DNA of 64,000 nucleotides from Parapontixanthobacter aurantiacus (GTDB lineage Bacteria > Pseudomonadota > Alphaproteobacteria > Sphingomonadales > Sphingomonadaceae), in the NCBI RefSeq assembly GCF_009827635.1, contig NZ_WTYW01000005.1, positions 41,427 to 105,426 of the forward strand, written 5' to 3'. Made by a program: the position numbers and the translations under genes. The notes beneath the pieces were generated by a model. That model saw nothing but the letters and a program-made list of their open reading frames with translations, searched no databases and was not told where the DNA came from. Position 1 is the first letter of the stretch, and the number at the start of each line of letters is the position of its first letter. This document shows positions 23,985 to 32,893 of this stretch, piece by piece.

Positions 23985-25496
23985 GTGAAAAGCGCGATAT
24001 CTGGTCAAGGCCGCCAGCGAACCGTTCAGTTTATTCTCCTGCTCGCTTTCGCAGTTGGCAGTGCGTTTTTCTATCCCCGCCATTCGCTGACGCACGATGC
24101 AAGCTGGTATCTCGTTGCAACAGCGATGTTCCTGGAGGGGGGCGAGCTTTATGCAGATATCTACGAGATCAATCCGCCGCTGGCGTTCTATCTCACGGCG
24201 CCCGCCGTTATTCTGGCGAACAAGCTCGACCTGAATGCTACCGACGCATACTTCTTGTATTGCATCTCGCTGAGTGTCGTATCGGCACTCTGGTGTGGAA
24301 GATTGCTACGATCGAGCGGGGAATATCCGCCGAATTCCCTTGCGCTATTCATCACGGTACTACTGATACTGTTCATTCTTCCGGTAGCCGAATTTGGTCA
24401 GCGCGAACACCTTCTTCTGATCTTCGCCCTTCCTTATCTTCTGTATCTTTCGGTCAGAGATAGTGCACAGCAAACCACTCGGTTCGAGGCGATAGCCCTC
24501 GGCATATTCGCTTTCCTCGGTTTAGCGTTAAAGCCTTACTTCTTGGCGATACCGGCTTTGCTGATGTTAGTCGTAGCTTTCAGAGAGCGTTCGCTAAAGC
24601 CGTTCCTTGCGTGGCCCAACTGGGTCGTTGCAGCGTTACTTGTCGCTTACGTCTTGTTCATCATCGCGGTTCACCCGCTCTATTTGCAGGATGTCGTGCC
24701 GAAGGCGCGGCTTGTCTATGATTCCTACGGGGTCGACCCGCTCGCGGTTTGGCTGCGCCTCGAGATTGCAGCATTCGCGGTTCTCTCCGTGTTCGTTCTG
24801 TTGCGGAGGCGCGCGGTTACTACAAGAACACTCGCCTTATGGGCAGCGGCTGCTGGCGCGCTTCTGAGCTACCTGCTGCAATTCAAGGGATGGGACTACC
24901 ACATCCTTCCTGCCTCCGCCTTCATTCTGTTGTGCTGCGCCTCGGCGGTAAAGGACTTAGGCAAGCAGTTTGGGCGCATCACGCTTTTCGCCATCATCTC
25001 CCTTTGTCTCGTGACGACACTGGGCAGACAACTCCAACGCGGCGCATACCAGTCGGCCACGACGGAAGTCTTCGCTTCATATGTTACGCAGGAGAACACA
25101 CCGATCCTTGTTCTCAGCACCAACGTCTGGGCTGCGTTTCCATTCGTGAACGAAGTGAATGGCGTGTGGACGAGCCGCTATCCAGCACAGTGGCTCGTTC
25201 CAGGTGCCGTCACGCGTTTGGCAAGCGAAGAATGCCACCTTGAAACGCCAACCTGTACGAAAACGCGGGAAGTACTCGATTTCGCCCGCGATACGATGGT
25301 TGCAGACTTCTTGCGTAACCAACCCGAACTTGTGTTCGTGGACGAGCGATCACGCAAATCCTACTTCGGCAATGTTGCCTTCGCCTACATACCGTTCCTC
25401 AAGTCGGACGCCGCCTTTTTGTCGGCCTGGCGCTGTTACGAGAAAGTCGGCGATGTGCGTAGCTACTCCGTCTGGCGCCGCCGCTGCGAGCGATAG
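23985..25496 (+). CDS. GT-C type membrane glycosyltransferase-like protein
   Basis: A 503-residue membrane protein with about ten helices in residues 13-370 and a soluble C-terminal region (about 370-503). The first loop contains HSLTHDASWYLVATAM and YADIYEINPPLAFYL, the acidic residue and P-P-L pattern seen in GT39-like and other GT-C enzymes that use polyprenyl-phosphate sugars. That fits the GtrA/GtrB pair next door, which could supply such a donor. GTG at 23985 is the first in-frame start; the next ATG in frame lies after the first helix. Base composition is visibly less GC-rich than the flanks. Acceptor unknown. Confidence 0.75.
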   Translation: MKSAISGQGRQRTVQFILLLAFAVGSAFFYPRHSLTHDASWYLVATAMFLEGGELYADIYEINPPLAFYLTAPAVILANKLDLNATDAYFLYCISLSVVSALWCGRLLRSSGEYPPNSLALFITVLLILFILPVAEFGQREHLLLIFALPYLLYLSVRDSAQQTTRFEAIALGIFAFLGLALKPYFLAIPALLMLVVAFRERSLKPFLAWPNWVVAALLVAYVLFIIAVHPLYLQDVVPKARLVYDSYGVDPLAVWLRLEIAAFAVLSVFVLLRRRAVTTRTLALWAAAAGALLSYLLQFKGWDYHILPASAFILLCCASAVKDLGKQFGRITLFAIISLCLVTTLGRQLQRGAYQSATTEVFASYVTQENTPILVLSTNVWAAFPFVNEVNGVWTSRYPAQWLVPGAVTRLASEECHLETPTCTKTREVLDFARDTMVADFLRNQPELVFVDERSRKSYFGNVAFAYIPFLKSDAAFLSAWRCYEKVGDVRSYSVWRRRCER

Positions 25497-25630
25497 CGAC
25501 GCCGCGCCACACCGCTTGCAAAGCGCGGGAAATTCGCTATGTGGCCAACCTTCCCAGCAATGTTCGGGAAATCCCTGCGGGAGGCGTCTTTCCTTCGCGA
25601 AAGATGCCGCCGACCGCTCAACATGAGGTG

Positions 25631-25660
25631 GCCCCAGTAAGGCGAGGTTCTCGCCGGGGC
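25631..25660 (+). promoter_or_regulatory. Candidate L1-binding leader hairpin of rplK-rplA
   Basis: Outer stem GCCCC (25631-25635) with GGGGC (25656-25660), an asymmetric bulge AGTAA on the 5' side, and inner stem GGCGAG (25641-25646) with CTCGCC (25650-25655). It ends 14 bases before the ribosome-binding site of rplK. In other bacteria L1 represses this operon through an mRNA mimic of its rRNA site with an asymmetric internal loop; this hairpin has that shape. Confidence 0.5.
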
Positions 25661-25688
25661 TGTCCGACAGTGTGAAAGGAGGCCATCC

Positions 25689-26120
25689 GTGGCCAAGAAG
25701 ATCGAAGGTTACATCAAGCTGCAGGTGCCCGCCGGCACCGCCAATCCCTCTCCGCCAATCGGCCCGGCTCTGGGCCAGCGCGGCGTCAACATCATGGAAT
25801 TTTGCAAGGCGTTCAACGCCGCGACGCAGGACCTCGAAAAGAGCGCACCGATCCCGACGGTCATCACCGTCTATGCCGACCGCTCCTTCACGTTCGTGAC
25901 GAAGACCCCGCCGGCGAGCTACTATCTGAAGAAGGCCGCCAAGCTGAAGTCCGGCTCCAAGGAACCGGGCAAGGTCAGCGTCGGAACGATCAAGGCGAGC
26001 GCGGTGAAGGAAATCGCGGAAGCCAAGATGGCCGACCTCAACGCGCACGACATCGACCAGGCAATGAAGATCATCGAAGGCTCCGCGCGTTCGATGGGTC
26101 TCGAAGTGGTGGAGGGCTGA
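25689..26120 (+). CDS. rplK: Ribosomal protein uL11
   Basis: A 143-residue large-subunit protein of the GTPase-associated centre. It begins [38 protein letters not shown], the classical L11 N-domain, and ends with the rRNA-binding domain segment [19 protein letters not shown]. The start is GTG, 6 bases after a full AAAGGAGG. It is followed 4 bp later by rplA. Confidence 0.98.
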   Translation: MAKKIEGYIKLQVPAGTANPSPPIGPALGQRGVNIMEFCKAFNAATQDLEKSAPIPTVITVYADRSFTFVTKTPPASYYLKKAAKLKSGSKEPGKVSVGTIKASAVKEIAEAKMADLNAHDIDQAMKIIEGSARSMGLEVVEG

Positions 26121-26124
26121 GACC

Positions 26125-26820
26125 ATGGCAAAGCAGACGAAAAAGCAGCAGCAGCGCCAGCAGCTCGACAACGAGAAGCTCTACACCATGGACGAGGCTC
26201 TCTCGACCCTGCGCGAGCACGCTTCCAAGAAGTTCGACGAAACGCTCGAAGTCGCCATGAACCTCGGCGTCGATCCACGTCACGCCGACCAGATGGTGCG
26301 CGGCATGGTCTCGCTGCCGAGCGGCACGGGCAAGGAAGTGCGCGTCGCGGTCTTCGCACGCGGCGAGAATGCCGAGAAGGCGACCGCTGCCGGAGCTGAC
26401 AAGGTCGGTGCCGAAGACCTCATGGAAGATATGCAGAACGGCAATCTGGATTACGACCGCGTCATCGCGACCCCCGACATGATGGGCGTCGTCGGTCGTC
26501 TCGGCAAGGTGCTGGGCCCCAAGGGCCTGATGCCGAACCCGAAGCTCGGCACGGTCACGCCGAACGTGGAACAGGCCGTGAAGGACGCCAAGGGCGGCCA
26601 GGTCGAATTCCGCGTCGAAAAGCAGGGCATCATCCATTCCGCCATCGGCAAGATGAGCTTCAAGGACGAGGACATCAAAGCCAACTTCAAGGCGATCACC
26701 GATGCGATCGTCAAGGCGAAGCCGAGCGGCGCGAAGGGCAAGTATGTCCGCAAGATTTCGCTGACCTCGACGCATGGACCGGGCCTCAAGATGGACCTGT
26801 CCGAGGTCGAAGGGGCGTAG
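26125..26820 (+). CDS. rplA: Ribosomal protein uL1
   Basis: A 231-residue L1-stalk protein and probable autogenous repressor of the operon. Signatures include [39 protein letters not shown] and [27 protein letters not shown] Lys/Gln-rich N-terminus ([12 protein letters not shown]) precedes the domain. Genes rplJ and rplL, which usually follow, are absent; a terminator and a convergent DUF2339 gene come next. Confidence 0.98.
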   Translation: MAKQTKKQQQRQQLDNEKLYTMDEALSTLREHASKKFDETLEVAMNLGVDPRHADQMVRGMVSLPSGTGKEVRVAVFARGENAEKATAAGADKVGAEDLMEDMQNGNLDYDRVIATPDMMGVVGRLGKVLGPKGLMPNPKLGTVTPNVEQAVKDAKGGQVEFRVEKQGIIHSAIGKMSFKDEDIKANFKAITDAIVKAKPSGAKGKYVRKISLTSTHGPGLKMDLSEVEGA

Positions 26821-26889
26821 TTCATTTGGCCTGAAGCGCCGGCGCGGGCGTGACCGCAGTCCCCTTTCGGCTGCGACAATGACATGAAG

Positions 26890-26922
26890 AGCCGGGGAGC
26901 AGCGATGGTCTCCGGCTTTTTC
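26890..26922 (+). terminator. Terminator after rplA
   Basis: AGCCGG (26890-26895) pairs with CCGGCT (26912-26917), followed by a T run. It lies 70 bp after the rplA stop and abuts the convergent DUF2339 stop. Confidence 0.75.
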
Positions 26923-29900
26923 TATGCAGCCTGCGGCGTAGCGTCTTGCTCTTCCGGCGGCGGCAACTGGCTCTTCAACTGCCGCGAGTAAAGCCAGCCG
27001 ATCCCAATGAGGCTGAAGCCCAGCGCCATGAAGCTGGCGATCCGCAGCAACCCTTCGAGCCCCGCCGCATCGACGAGGAACACCTTGGCGACCGACGCCA
27101 GCATTACGACCAGCGATCCGATGCGCCAGCTGCGCGTTCCGGTGCGTGCGCCCCATAACAGGAACGCGATGGCAAGGACGATGCCGAGCAGGGACCGCAG
27201 CAGGTCCTCCGTCCCGCCCATCGGCGCGCTCGTCAGCAGGGAACCGGCGAAGATCTGACGCAGCAGCGACAGGCCGAGCAGCACGATCAGCGCCATGCGC
27301 GCCGTATCGGCGACGCGGCGCACCCCGCTGCCGAACTCCGGGAAGGACCGCACGGCCCGCCACGCCAGGACGAGGCCGATGGCATACATCGGCAGGAGCA
27401 GATTGACGACCGGGATGCTCCCGACCGCCTGCGCATCCCACAGGGGGTTGTGCAGCAGGATGGTGAAATAGAGGTAGTGCAGCGTTGCCGCGGCCAGCAA
27501 CGCAGCGCCCGCATTGCGCAAGCTGGCGCGGTTTCGCTGCATGAGGGCAAAGCCTCCAACGGCGAGTGCCGCTTCCCAGACCATCCGCTCCGGCAGGCCC
27601 AGCGTGACGAACCGGGAGGCGGTCTCGATGACGAAAAGGTGCTTGTAGAGCGTGTGGGCGACAATCGTCCCGGCAATCCCGCTCAGGATAGCAAGACCGT
27701 GCCGCGAGAACCTGTCGAGCGCGGTCGGGCGCCAGACGAGGAACCCCGAAAGGGCCGCCACGGGAAGGATGCGCAAGACCGCTGCGCGCCACGATTCCGG
27801 CGCTTCGAGCAGCCATTCGAGGCCCATCAGCGCGCGCATCCCCTTTCCGATCCAGTGTCCGGCAGGGTCGATGGCGGCAAGGACGGCGATGCCGAGCGCT
27901 GCCAACGATGCGGGAACGAGGCGCGGCTGGAAGTACAGGACGGTCGCCGCCAAAGCCGCGAGAACCCAGAACAGCGCATCGAAGGGAACGACCTGCGCCA
28001 GCGCTCCGTAAGCGATACCGGCCGCCACTATTTGTGCTGCTCGCCCGGTCGTGCGGACTGTGCGGGTCGCTCCTCCTGCGGTGACATGGATGAGGAAAGC
28101 GAGGGGAGCGAGCGTCGCGAGCCAGCGCAATGCTGCAAGCCATGCGGCAAGGTCGGGATCAGCAGGCTCGTAACCGCCCAAGCGGTCCATTTCCTGAAAC
28201 GCGGTGTTATCCGTAAACAGCAGGAAGACGCTCAACGCGACCGCGGCGATCGACAGCGGGACGAGCGATGCCGCGCTGCGCCGACGTTCCAGTGCGATGA
28301 CGACCATCGCCACCGGTGCTGCGACGAAGGGCCAGCTCCAGCCGGGCAGGGCGATCATCCCTGCGCCGATCACCAGGAGCGAGGCGCTGGCGACAGGCGC
28401 GTGGAACCGCTCGACCAGCGGGCGGTCCAAGGTGCGTGCCGGTTCCGCAGCCCAGAGGCGGAAGGCGGCAAGAGCGGGCGGCACGGCGAGGGTGGCGATA
28501 CCCGCCGTCAGGTAAAAGCGCGTGTTATCGTCCGGCGACCAGCCGAACTGGTCGAACGCTGCAACGGCAATGCCCAGCGGGATTGCCGCGACCTGCCACA
28601 GATCGACAGAAACCTGCCGGTCCAGCCAAATTGCTGCGAGCGGAACGCCGACCGTGATCGCGGCGACGATGGCTGCGATAAGGACGAAGGTCGCGCCTGA
28701 CGGATCGGTCCAGAACAGCAGCAGGGCAACCGCGATCATCGCGACCACACCGCTCGCTTCGCGCAATTTTCTGTCGCGCCAACCGAGGAAGGCGATGGCC
28801 GCCGCGAGCAACAAATAGAGGCTCCAGGTCAGCGTATCGAAACCGCCCTGCACGATCAGCGCGGCCATCTGGAAACTTGCGAGCGCGGCGGCGACAATCC
28901 GCTGCCAGACCTTCGCCGACATGCTCGCCAGCAGGAGCGGCAGGAGAGCGCCGAGACCGATGAGGTAGAACCCCACTGCCGCGAAGGAACTGGTCTCCTC
29001 GATACCTGCGGCGAGCAGGAAGAACGCCCAGACGAAGCCGCCGCCCAGCGCCGCCAGGCCGAGCCACGGGCGATGCTGGCGGCGCGAAGTATAGGCGAGA
29101 CCGGCCACGACCAGCGTCAGGTAGACCGTCAGCAGGGGGATGTTGGGCGAATCGCTCTCGACGAGGGCCGGGGCAGCGAAGCCGCCGACGAGGCCGAGAA
29201 CCGCGCAGGGCAAACCATAGCGATAGGATAGTGCGATGGCGCCAGCCGTGACCGCGGCGAGACCGGCAAAGGCGATGCCTGCTCCGATCAGGGCGTATGT
29301 CGTTCCTGCGAGATAGAAGGCGGCATAAAGCGTCGCGATGCCCGCCCCGGCGAGGGCCTGACGCACGCGGGGATCGGCGAGGCGCGCCTCGAACCGGTGA
29401 GCGAGTTCCGCCGCCGCGAGGAGGGCTGCGCCGAACAAGAAGCTCAATGCGACCCTTACGCCGGGCGACAGCAGGCCTTGTTCGATTGAAAAGAGCACGA
29501 GCAATATGCCTGCAATCGCAAGCGTGACGCCGCCCGCCCAGATGGACAGGCGGCGGCCGAACAAATCCTCGAAATCGAAGGAAAAGTTGCGCCAGCTTGG
29601 TCCGGTCGCTTCGCCGGAGAGTGCGTCCGTTTCGGCCTCGGTGCGGCGCGCATCGACATAGATGGGGGTGGGCAAGTCGGACCGTCCGACCCGGTCCGCG
29701 CTTTCGGGCGGGGGCGCGGCGATGACCGGTTCTCCGGCGGGCAGGGTTTCTTCCGGGAAGTCTTCGGCTACGGGTTCTTCTGGCGGAACTTCGTCCTGCG
29801 GCTCGCTTCCGGGAACGGCCGCGATGGGACGATCTTCCTGAGCCGAAAAGCTTTCGGCTTCTGCGCTGCGCCGCCACAATTCGGAAAGGGCGCTGGCATT

Positions 29901-30008
29901 CGCGTCGAGCCGCTCTTCGTGGGCGGACAGCTGCCGCTTCGCCTTCTCCAGCTCCGCGTAAAGAACGATGACCGCGACGATCAGGCAGAAGACGACGAAT
30001 TCGGTCAC
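26922..30008 (-). CDS. DUF2339 giant membrane protein
   Basis: A 1028-residue protein: one N-terminal helix (EFVVFCLIVAVIVLYAEL), a coiled-coil-prone and then acidic Pro-rich region (about 20-140), and then more than twenty membrane helices to residue 1005, beginning with RRLSIWAGGVTLAIAGILLVLF as usual for DUF2339. The GTG at 30008 follows a G-rich ribosome-binding region and starts directly at the first helix; an upstream in-frame codon at 30110 would add an unconserved leader. Function of the family is unknown. It occupies the site after rplA and is monocistronic. Confidence 0.85.
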   Translation of the reverse strand: MTEFVVFCLIVAVIVLYAELEKAKRQLSAHEERLDANASALSELWRRSAEAESFSAQEDRPIAAVPGSEPQDEVPPEEPVAEDFPEETLPAGEPVIAAPPPESADRVGRSDLPTPIYVDARRTEAETDALSGEATGPSWRNFSFDFEDLFGRRLSIWAGGVTLAIAGILLVLFSIEQGLLSPGVRVALSFLFGAALLAAAELAHRFEARLADPRVRQALAGAGIATLYAAFYLAGTTYALIGAGIAFAGLAAVTAGAIALSYRYGLPCAVLGLVGGFAAPALVESDSPNIPLLTVYLTLVVAGLAYTSRRQHRPWLGLAALGGGFVWAFFLLAAGIEETSSFAAVGFYLIGLGALLPLLLASMSAKVWQRIVAAALASFQMAALIVQGGFDTLTWSLYLLLAAAIAFLGWRDRKLREASGVVAMIAVALLLFWTDPSGATFVLIAAIVAAITVGVPLAAIWLDRQVSVDLWQVAAIPLGIAVAAFDQFGWSPDDNTRFYLTAGIATLAVPPALAAFRLWAAEPARTLDRPLVERFHAPVASASLLVIGAGMIALPGWSWPFVAAPVAMVVIALERRRSAASLVPLSIAAVALSVFLLFTDNTAFQEMDRLGGYEPADPDLAAWLAALRWLATLAPLAFLIHVTAGGATRTVRTTGRAAQIVAAGIAYGALAQVVPFDALFWVLAALAATVLYFQPRLVPASLAALGIAVLAAIDPAGHWIGKGMRALMGLEWLLEAPESWRAAVLRILPVAALSGFLVWRPTALDRFSRHGLAILSGIAGTIVAHTLYKHLFVIETASRFVTLGLPERMVWEAALAVGGFALMQRNRASLRNAGAALLAAATLHYLYFTILLHNPLWDAQAVGSIPVVNLLLPMYAIGLVLAWRAVRSFPEFGSGVRRVADTARMALIVLLGLSLLRQIFAGSLLTSAPMGGTEDLLRSLLGIVLAIAFLLWGARTGTRSWRIGSLVVMLASVAKVFLVDAAGLEGLLRIASFMALGFSLIGIGWLYSRQLKSQLPPPEEQDATPQAA

Positions 30009-30164
30009 GCGGCCCCCCGACCCTGCGCATGGTTCTGCGGCGAATTCTAGCGCGGCGGGGTTAAATGTCGATGACCTTCGCGTCGGCGAACCCATGAAGG
30101 CGGAAAGCAAAGGCCTCTCGTGCGTTGATCGAGCGAAACCTCTTTATTTTTGCCGGAGCTAATC

Positions 30165-30332
30165 ATGGAATCCATCTGGACACTCGTCACGATCCTCGGG
30201 CCGGTCCTGCTAATCGCCGCGATCGTCTACGCATTCATTCGCAGCCGCTCGACCTCTCGCCGGGAGGAAGTCGAGGGCGAACGCGGGGCACGCGAATTGC
30301 GGCACGAACTGGAAGAGGACGAGCGCGGCTGA
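30165..30332 (+). CDS. Small single-span membrane protein, 55 residues
   Basis: MESIWTLVTILGPVLLIAAI opens with one membrane helix (about residues 4-25), then a highly charged tail with RSRSTSRREEVEGERGAREL. A GGAG lies 6-9 bases before the ATG. The arrangement of an outward N-terminus and a charged cytoplasmic tail resembles small helper membrane proteins, but I cannot name a family. It is divergent from the DUF2339 gene. Confidence 0.6.
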   Translation: MESIWTLVTILGPVLLIAAIVYAFIRSRSTSRREEVEGERGARELRHELEEDERG

Positions 30333-30405
30333 GAACAGGCTCGCCGACCGATATCAGGCGTTCGGTGCCGTTAGACCCCTCTTAGGTGCCATTGTGAAAA
30401 GCCGG

Positions 30406-31185
30406 TCAAATACCGCCCGGCGTAAAGTCGAAACCCGCGGCTGAAAGGGCGTCGCAGAGGCTGTGAAGGCAGCTTTCCGCGTCTGACTTGCTGGTCGAAC
30501 GGATGACGAAGTTCGCGCCGACGCGCCCTTCGCGGAAGAAGGGGTAGCTGCCGATCTGGCAGTTTTCGTGGGTTTTTTCGATCTCGCGCAGAATGCCGGC
30601 GACCTCGCTTTCCGGAATGAAGCCGCCGACCGTTTCGCTGACGAGCGGCGCTCCACCTTCGAGCGTTCCGGTGAGCGCATCGAGCATTCCCGCGGCTATG
30701 TGCGGAACGCCTGCCATCATGAACAGATTGCCGATCTTGATGCCCGGCGCGCCCGACTTGCGATTGGCGATGAGTTCGGCGCCTTCCGGCGTCCGCGCCA
30801 TGCGCAGCCGCCCTTCGTTGAGGCCGCCCTTGTCCGCATAATAGCGCTCGAGGATTGCGCGCGCTTCGGGATGCACGATGACCTCGACGCCGAGCGCTGC
30901 GGCGACCGCATCCACGGTGATATCGTCATGGGTCGGGCCGATGCCGCCGGTCGTGAAGAGGTAGTCGTTCGAGGCACGAAGGGCGTTGACGGCCTCGACG
31001 ATGCGGGTCTCCACATCGGGCACGACGCGCACCTCGGCCAGGCGGATCCCCTGCACCTGAAGCCAGGACGCGACCTGCGCGATGTTCTTGTCGTGTGTCC
31101 GCCCCGACAGGATTTCGTCGCCGATAATGACGAGGCCGGCGGTATAGATACGTTCTGCGGAAGGGGTCGAAGCGCCGTCGGTCAT
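30406..31185 (-). CDS. CinA-like molybdopterin-binding domain protein
   Basis: A 259-residue stand-alone version of the CinA N-terminal domain. It begins AGLVIIGDEILSGRTHDKN and has the MoCF motif TTGGIGPTHDDITVDAVA, then AGVPHIAAGMLD. The C-terminal nicotinamide-nucleotide amidase domain of full CinA is missing. In other bacteria such proteins act on ADP-ribose or NMN-related compounds; the substrate here is unknown. It is preceded on the same strand by the monooxygenase gene with 46 bp between. Confidence 0.85.
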   Translation of the reverse strand: MTDGASTPSAERIYTAGLVIIGDEILSGRTHDKNIAQVASWLQVQGIRLAEVRVVPDVETRIVEAVNALRASNDYLFTTGGIGPTHDDITVDAVAAALGVEVIVHPEARAILERYYADKGGLNEGRLRMARTPEGAELIANRKSGAPGIKIGNLFMMAGVPHIAAGMLDALTGTLEGGAPLVSETVGGFIPESEVAGILREIEKTHENCQIGSYPFFREGRVGANFVIRSTSKSDAESCLHSLCDALSAAGFDFTPGGI

Positions 31186-31231
31186 CAGGCTTGCCGTTTA
31201 GGCAAATGCCCGCACGAACGAAAGGCGTTTC

Positions 31232-32764
31232 TCAATCGACCGCCTCGAATGATGTGCTGTCCGACGTCTCGCGCTGAAACTCGGTGGTGAAGGTAAGTAT
31301 GCCGTCATCGACCGGGTCGCGTTCCATGCGCTTCTTGTCGAGAATGTATTCCTGATTGAGCCGCCAGGGATAGGAAACCGCGTTTTTCGGCATGATATGC
31401 TTGGATCGCTGGATATATCCGCTCGAGAAGTCGAAGACGTCGTCCTCTTCCAGCTGGTTTTCCTCGCTCGCAGTCAGGCGGGGGTAAGCGATGTTCGCTT
31501 TCCTTTCGTCCATCTTCTTGAGGATGCGGCAGACGTAATCGGCGTTGATATCCGCCCGCAGGGTCCAGCTAGCATTGAGATAGCCGAACACTACCGCGAG
31601 GTTCGGCACGTTCGAGAACATGCAACCCTTGTAGTAGAAGCGCTCGGCAAAATCGACCGGTTCACCGTCGATCGCGACGTCGATCTTCCCCGCTATGGCA
31701 AGTTGCAGCCCGGTCGCCGTCACAATGATGTCGGCGGGGAGAAACGATCCGTCTTCCAGTCTTATGCCGTCCTTTTCGAACGCCTTGATGCGGCCCGTGA
31801 CGATGTCGGCCTTGCCCTCCTTCATGGCAACAAAGAGGTCGTCGTCAGGCACCAGGCAAAGGCGCTGGTCCCACGGATTGTAAGGCGCGGTGAAGGTCGC
31901 CTCGTCATATTTGTCGCCGAGCAGTTCCTCGATGCGCTTCTTCAGGTTTTCCTTGACCTTCTCCGGCTTGTTCTGCGCCATCTTGAAGGCGTAGTCCTGG
32001 AAGCGGATGTTCTTCCATCGCGTCAGCTTGTAAGCCGTTTCGATCGGCAGGACGCGCCGCAGGAAGTTGGCGATGCGATCCTTCGCCGGTCGGGCGAACA
32101 TCCATGTCGGGGTTCGCTGAAGCATCGTCACTTTCGCCGCCTTGTCGGCCATCGAGGGAACGATGGTAACCGCCGTCGCGCCCGATCCGATGACCACGAC
32201 GCGCTTGCCCGCATAATCGAGATCTTCAGGCCAGAACTGGGGATGCAGCACCTCCCCTTCGAACTCGCCGAGAGCGAACCCCGGGTCGTAGGGCGTGTCG
32301 TAATCATAATAGCCCGATCCGAGATAGAGCCAGCTCGCTGTCAACCGCCGACGGTCGCCATCGCAATCGATCGTCACGTTCCAGCGGGCTCTTGCGCTGT
32401 CGAAATCGGCTTTCAGGACCTTGTGCGAGAAACGGATGTGAGGGCGGATGCCGCGCTCGTCCACGATGCGCTCGAGATAGGAGAGGATCGTCGAGCCTTC
32501 GGCGATGCTGCGTTCGTGCCGCCAGGGTTCGAATTCGAAACCCAGTGTGTGCATGTCGCTGTCCGAGCGGACGCCGGGATAGCGGAAGAGGTCCCACGTT
32601 CCGCCGAGCTTCTCGCGCTGTTCGAGGATCGCGTAGCTCTTGCCGGGGCATTTTTCGAGCAGATGCGCCGCCATGCCGATGCCCGAAATGCCCGCCCCGA
32701 CGATGAGAACGTCGAAATGGCTCTGGCTTTCGTCCGCGCCGGACTGGTTGTTCTCGCGACCCAT
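31232..32764 (-). CDS. FAD-dependent monooxygenase, Baeyer-Villiger type
   Basis: A 510-residue flavoprotein. The FAD-binding motif is DVLIVGAGISGIGMAAHL, the NADPH-binding motif is VVVIGSGATAVTIVPSMA, and between them the fingerprint FEGEVLHPQFW matches the FxGxxxHxxxW pattern of Baeyer-Villiger enzymes and flavin monooxygenases. It would insert oxygen into a ketone or oxidise a heteroatom using NADPH and O2. ATG 32764 follows GGGAGAGACAGG. It is divergent from a TonB receptor across 129 bp, which may bring in the same hydrophobic substrate; that link is inference. Confidence 0.9.
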   Translation of the reverse strand: MGRENNQSGADESQSHFDVLIVGAGISGIGMAAHLLEKCPGKSYAILEQREKLGGTWDLFRYPGVRSDSDMHTLGFEFEPWRHERSIAEGSTILSYLERIVDERGIRPHIRFSHKVLKADFDSARARWNVTIDCDGDRRRLTASWLYLGSGYYDYDTPYDPGFALGEFEGEVLHPQFWPEDLDYAGKRVVVIGSGATAVTIVPSMADKAAKVTMLQRTPTWMFARPAKDRIANFLRRVLPIETAYKLTRWKNIRFQDYAFKMAQNKPEKVKENLKKRIEELLGDKYDEATFTAPYNPWDQRLCLVPDDDLFVAMKEGKADIVTGRIKAFEKDGIRLEDGSFLPADIIVTATGLQLAIAGKIDVAIDGEPVDFAERFYYKGCMFSNVPNLAVVFGYLNASWTLRADINADYVCRILKKMDERKANIAYPRLTASEENQLEEDDVFDFSSGYIQRSKHIMPKNAVSYPWRLNQEYILDKKRMERDPVDDGILTFTTEFQRETSDSTSFEAVD

Positions 32765-32893
32765 TGCCTGTCTCTCCCTACAGCAATAATGATCAGATCG
32801 ATTGTAATTTGCAACTGTCCTTCGCACAAGCACGGGTCCGCGTCGAGGCAAACGGCTTGCAATCCTGCGCCTATTGTTTGAGGCGCTTGTCCC

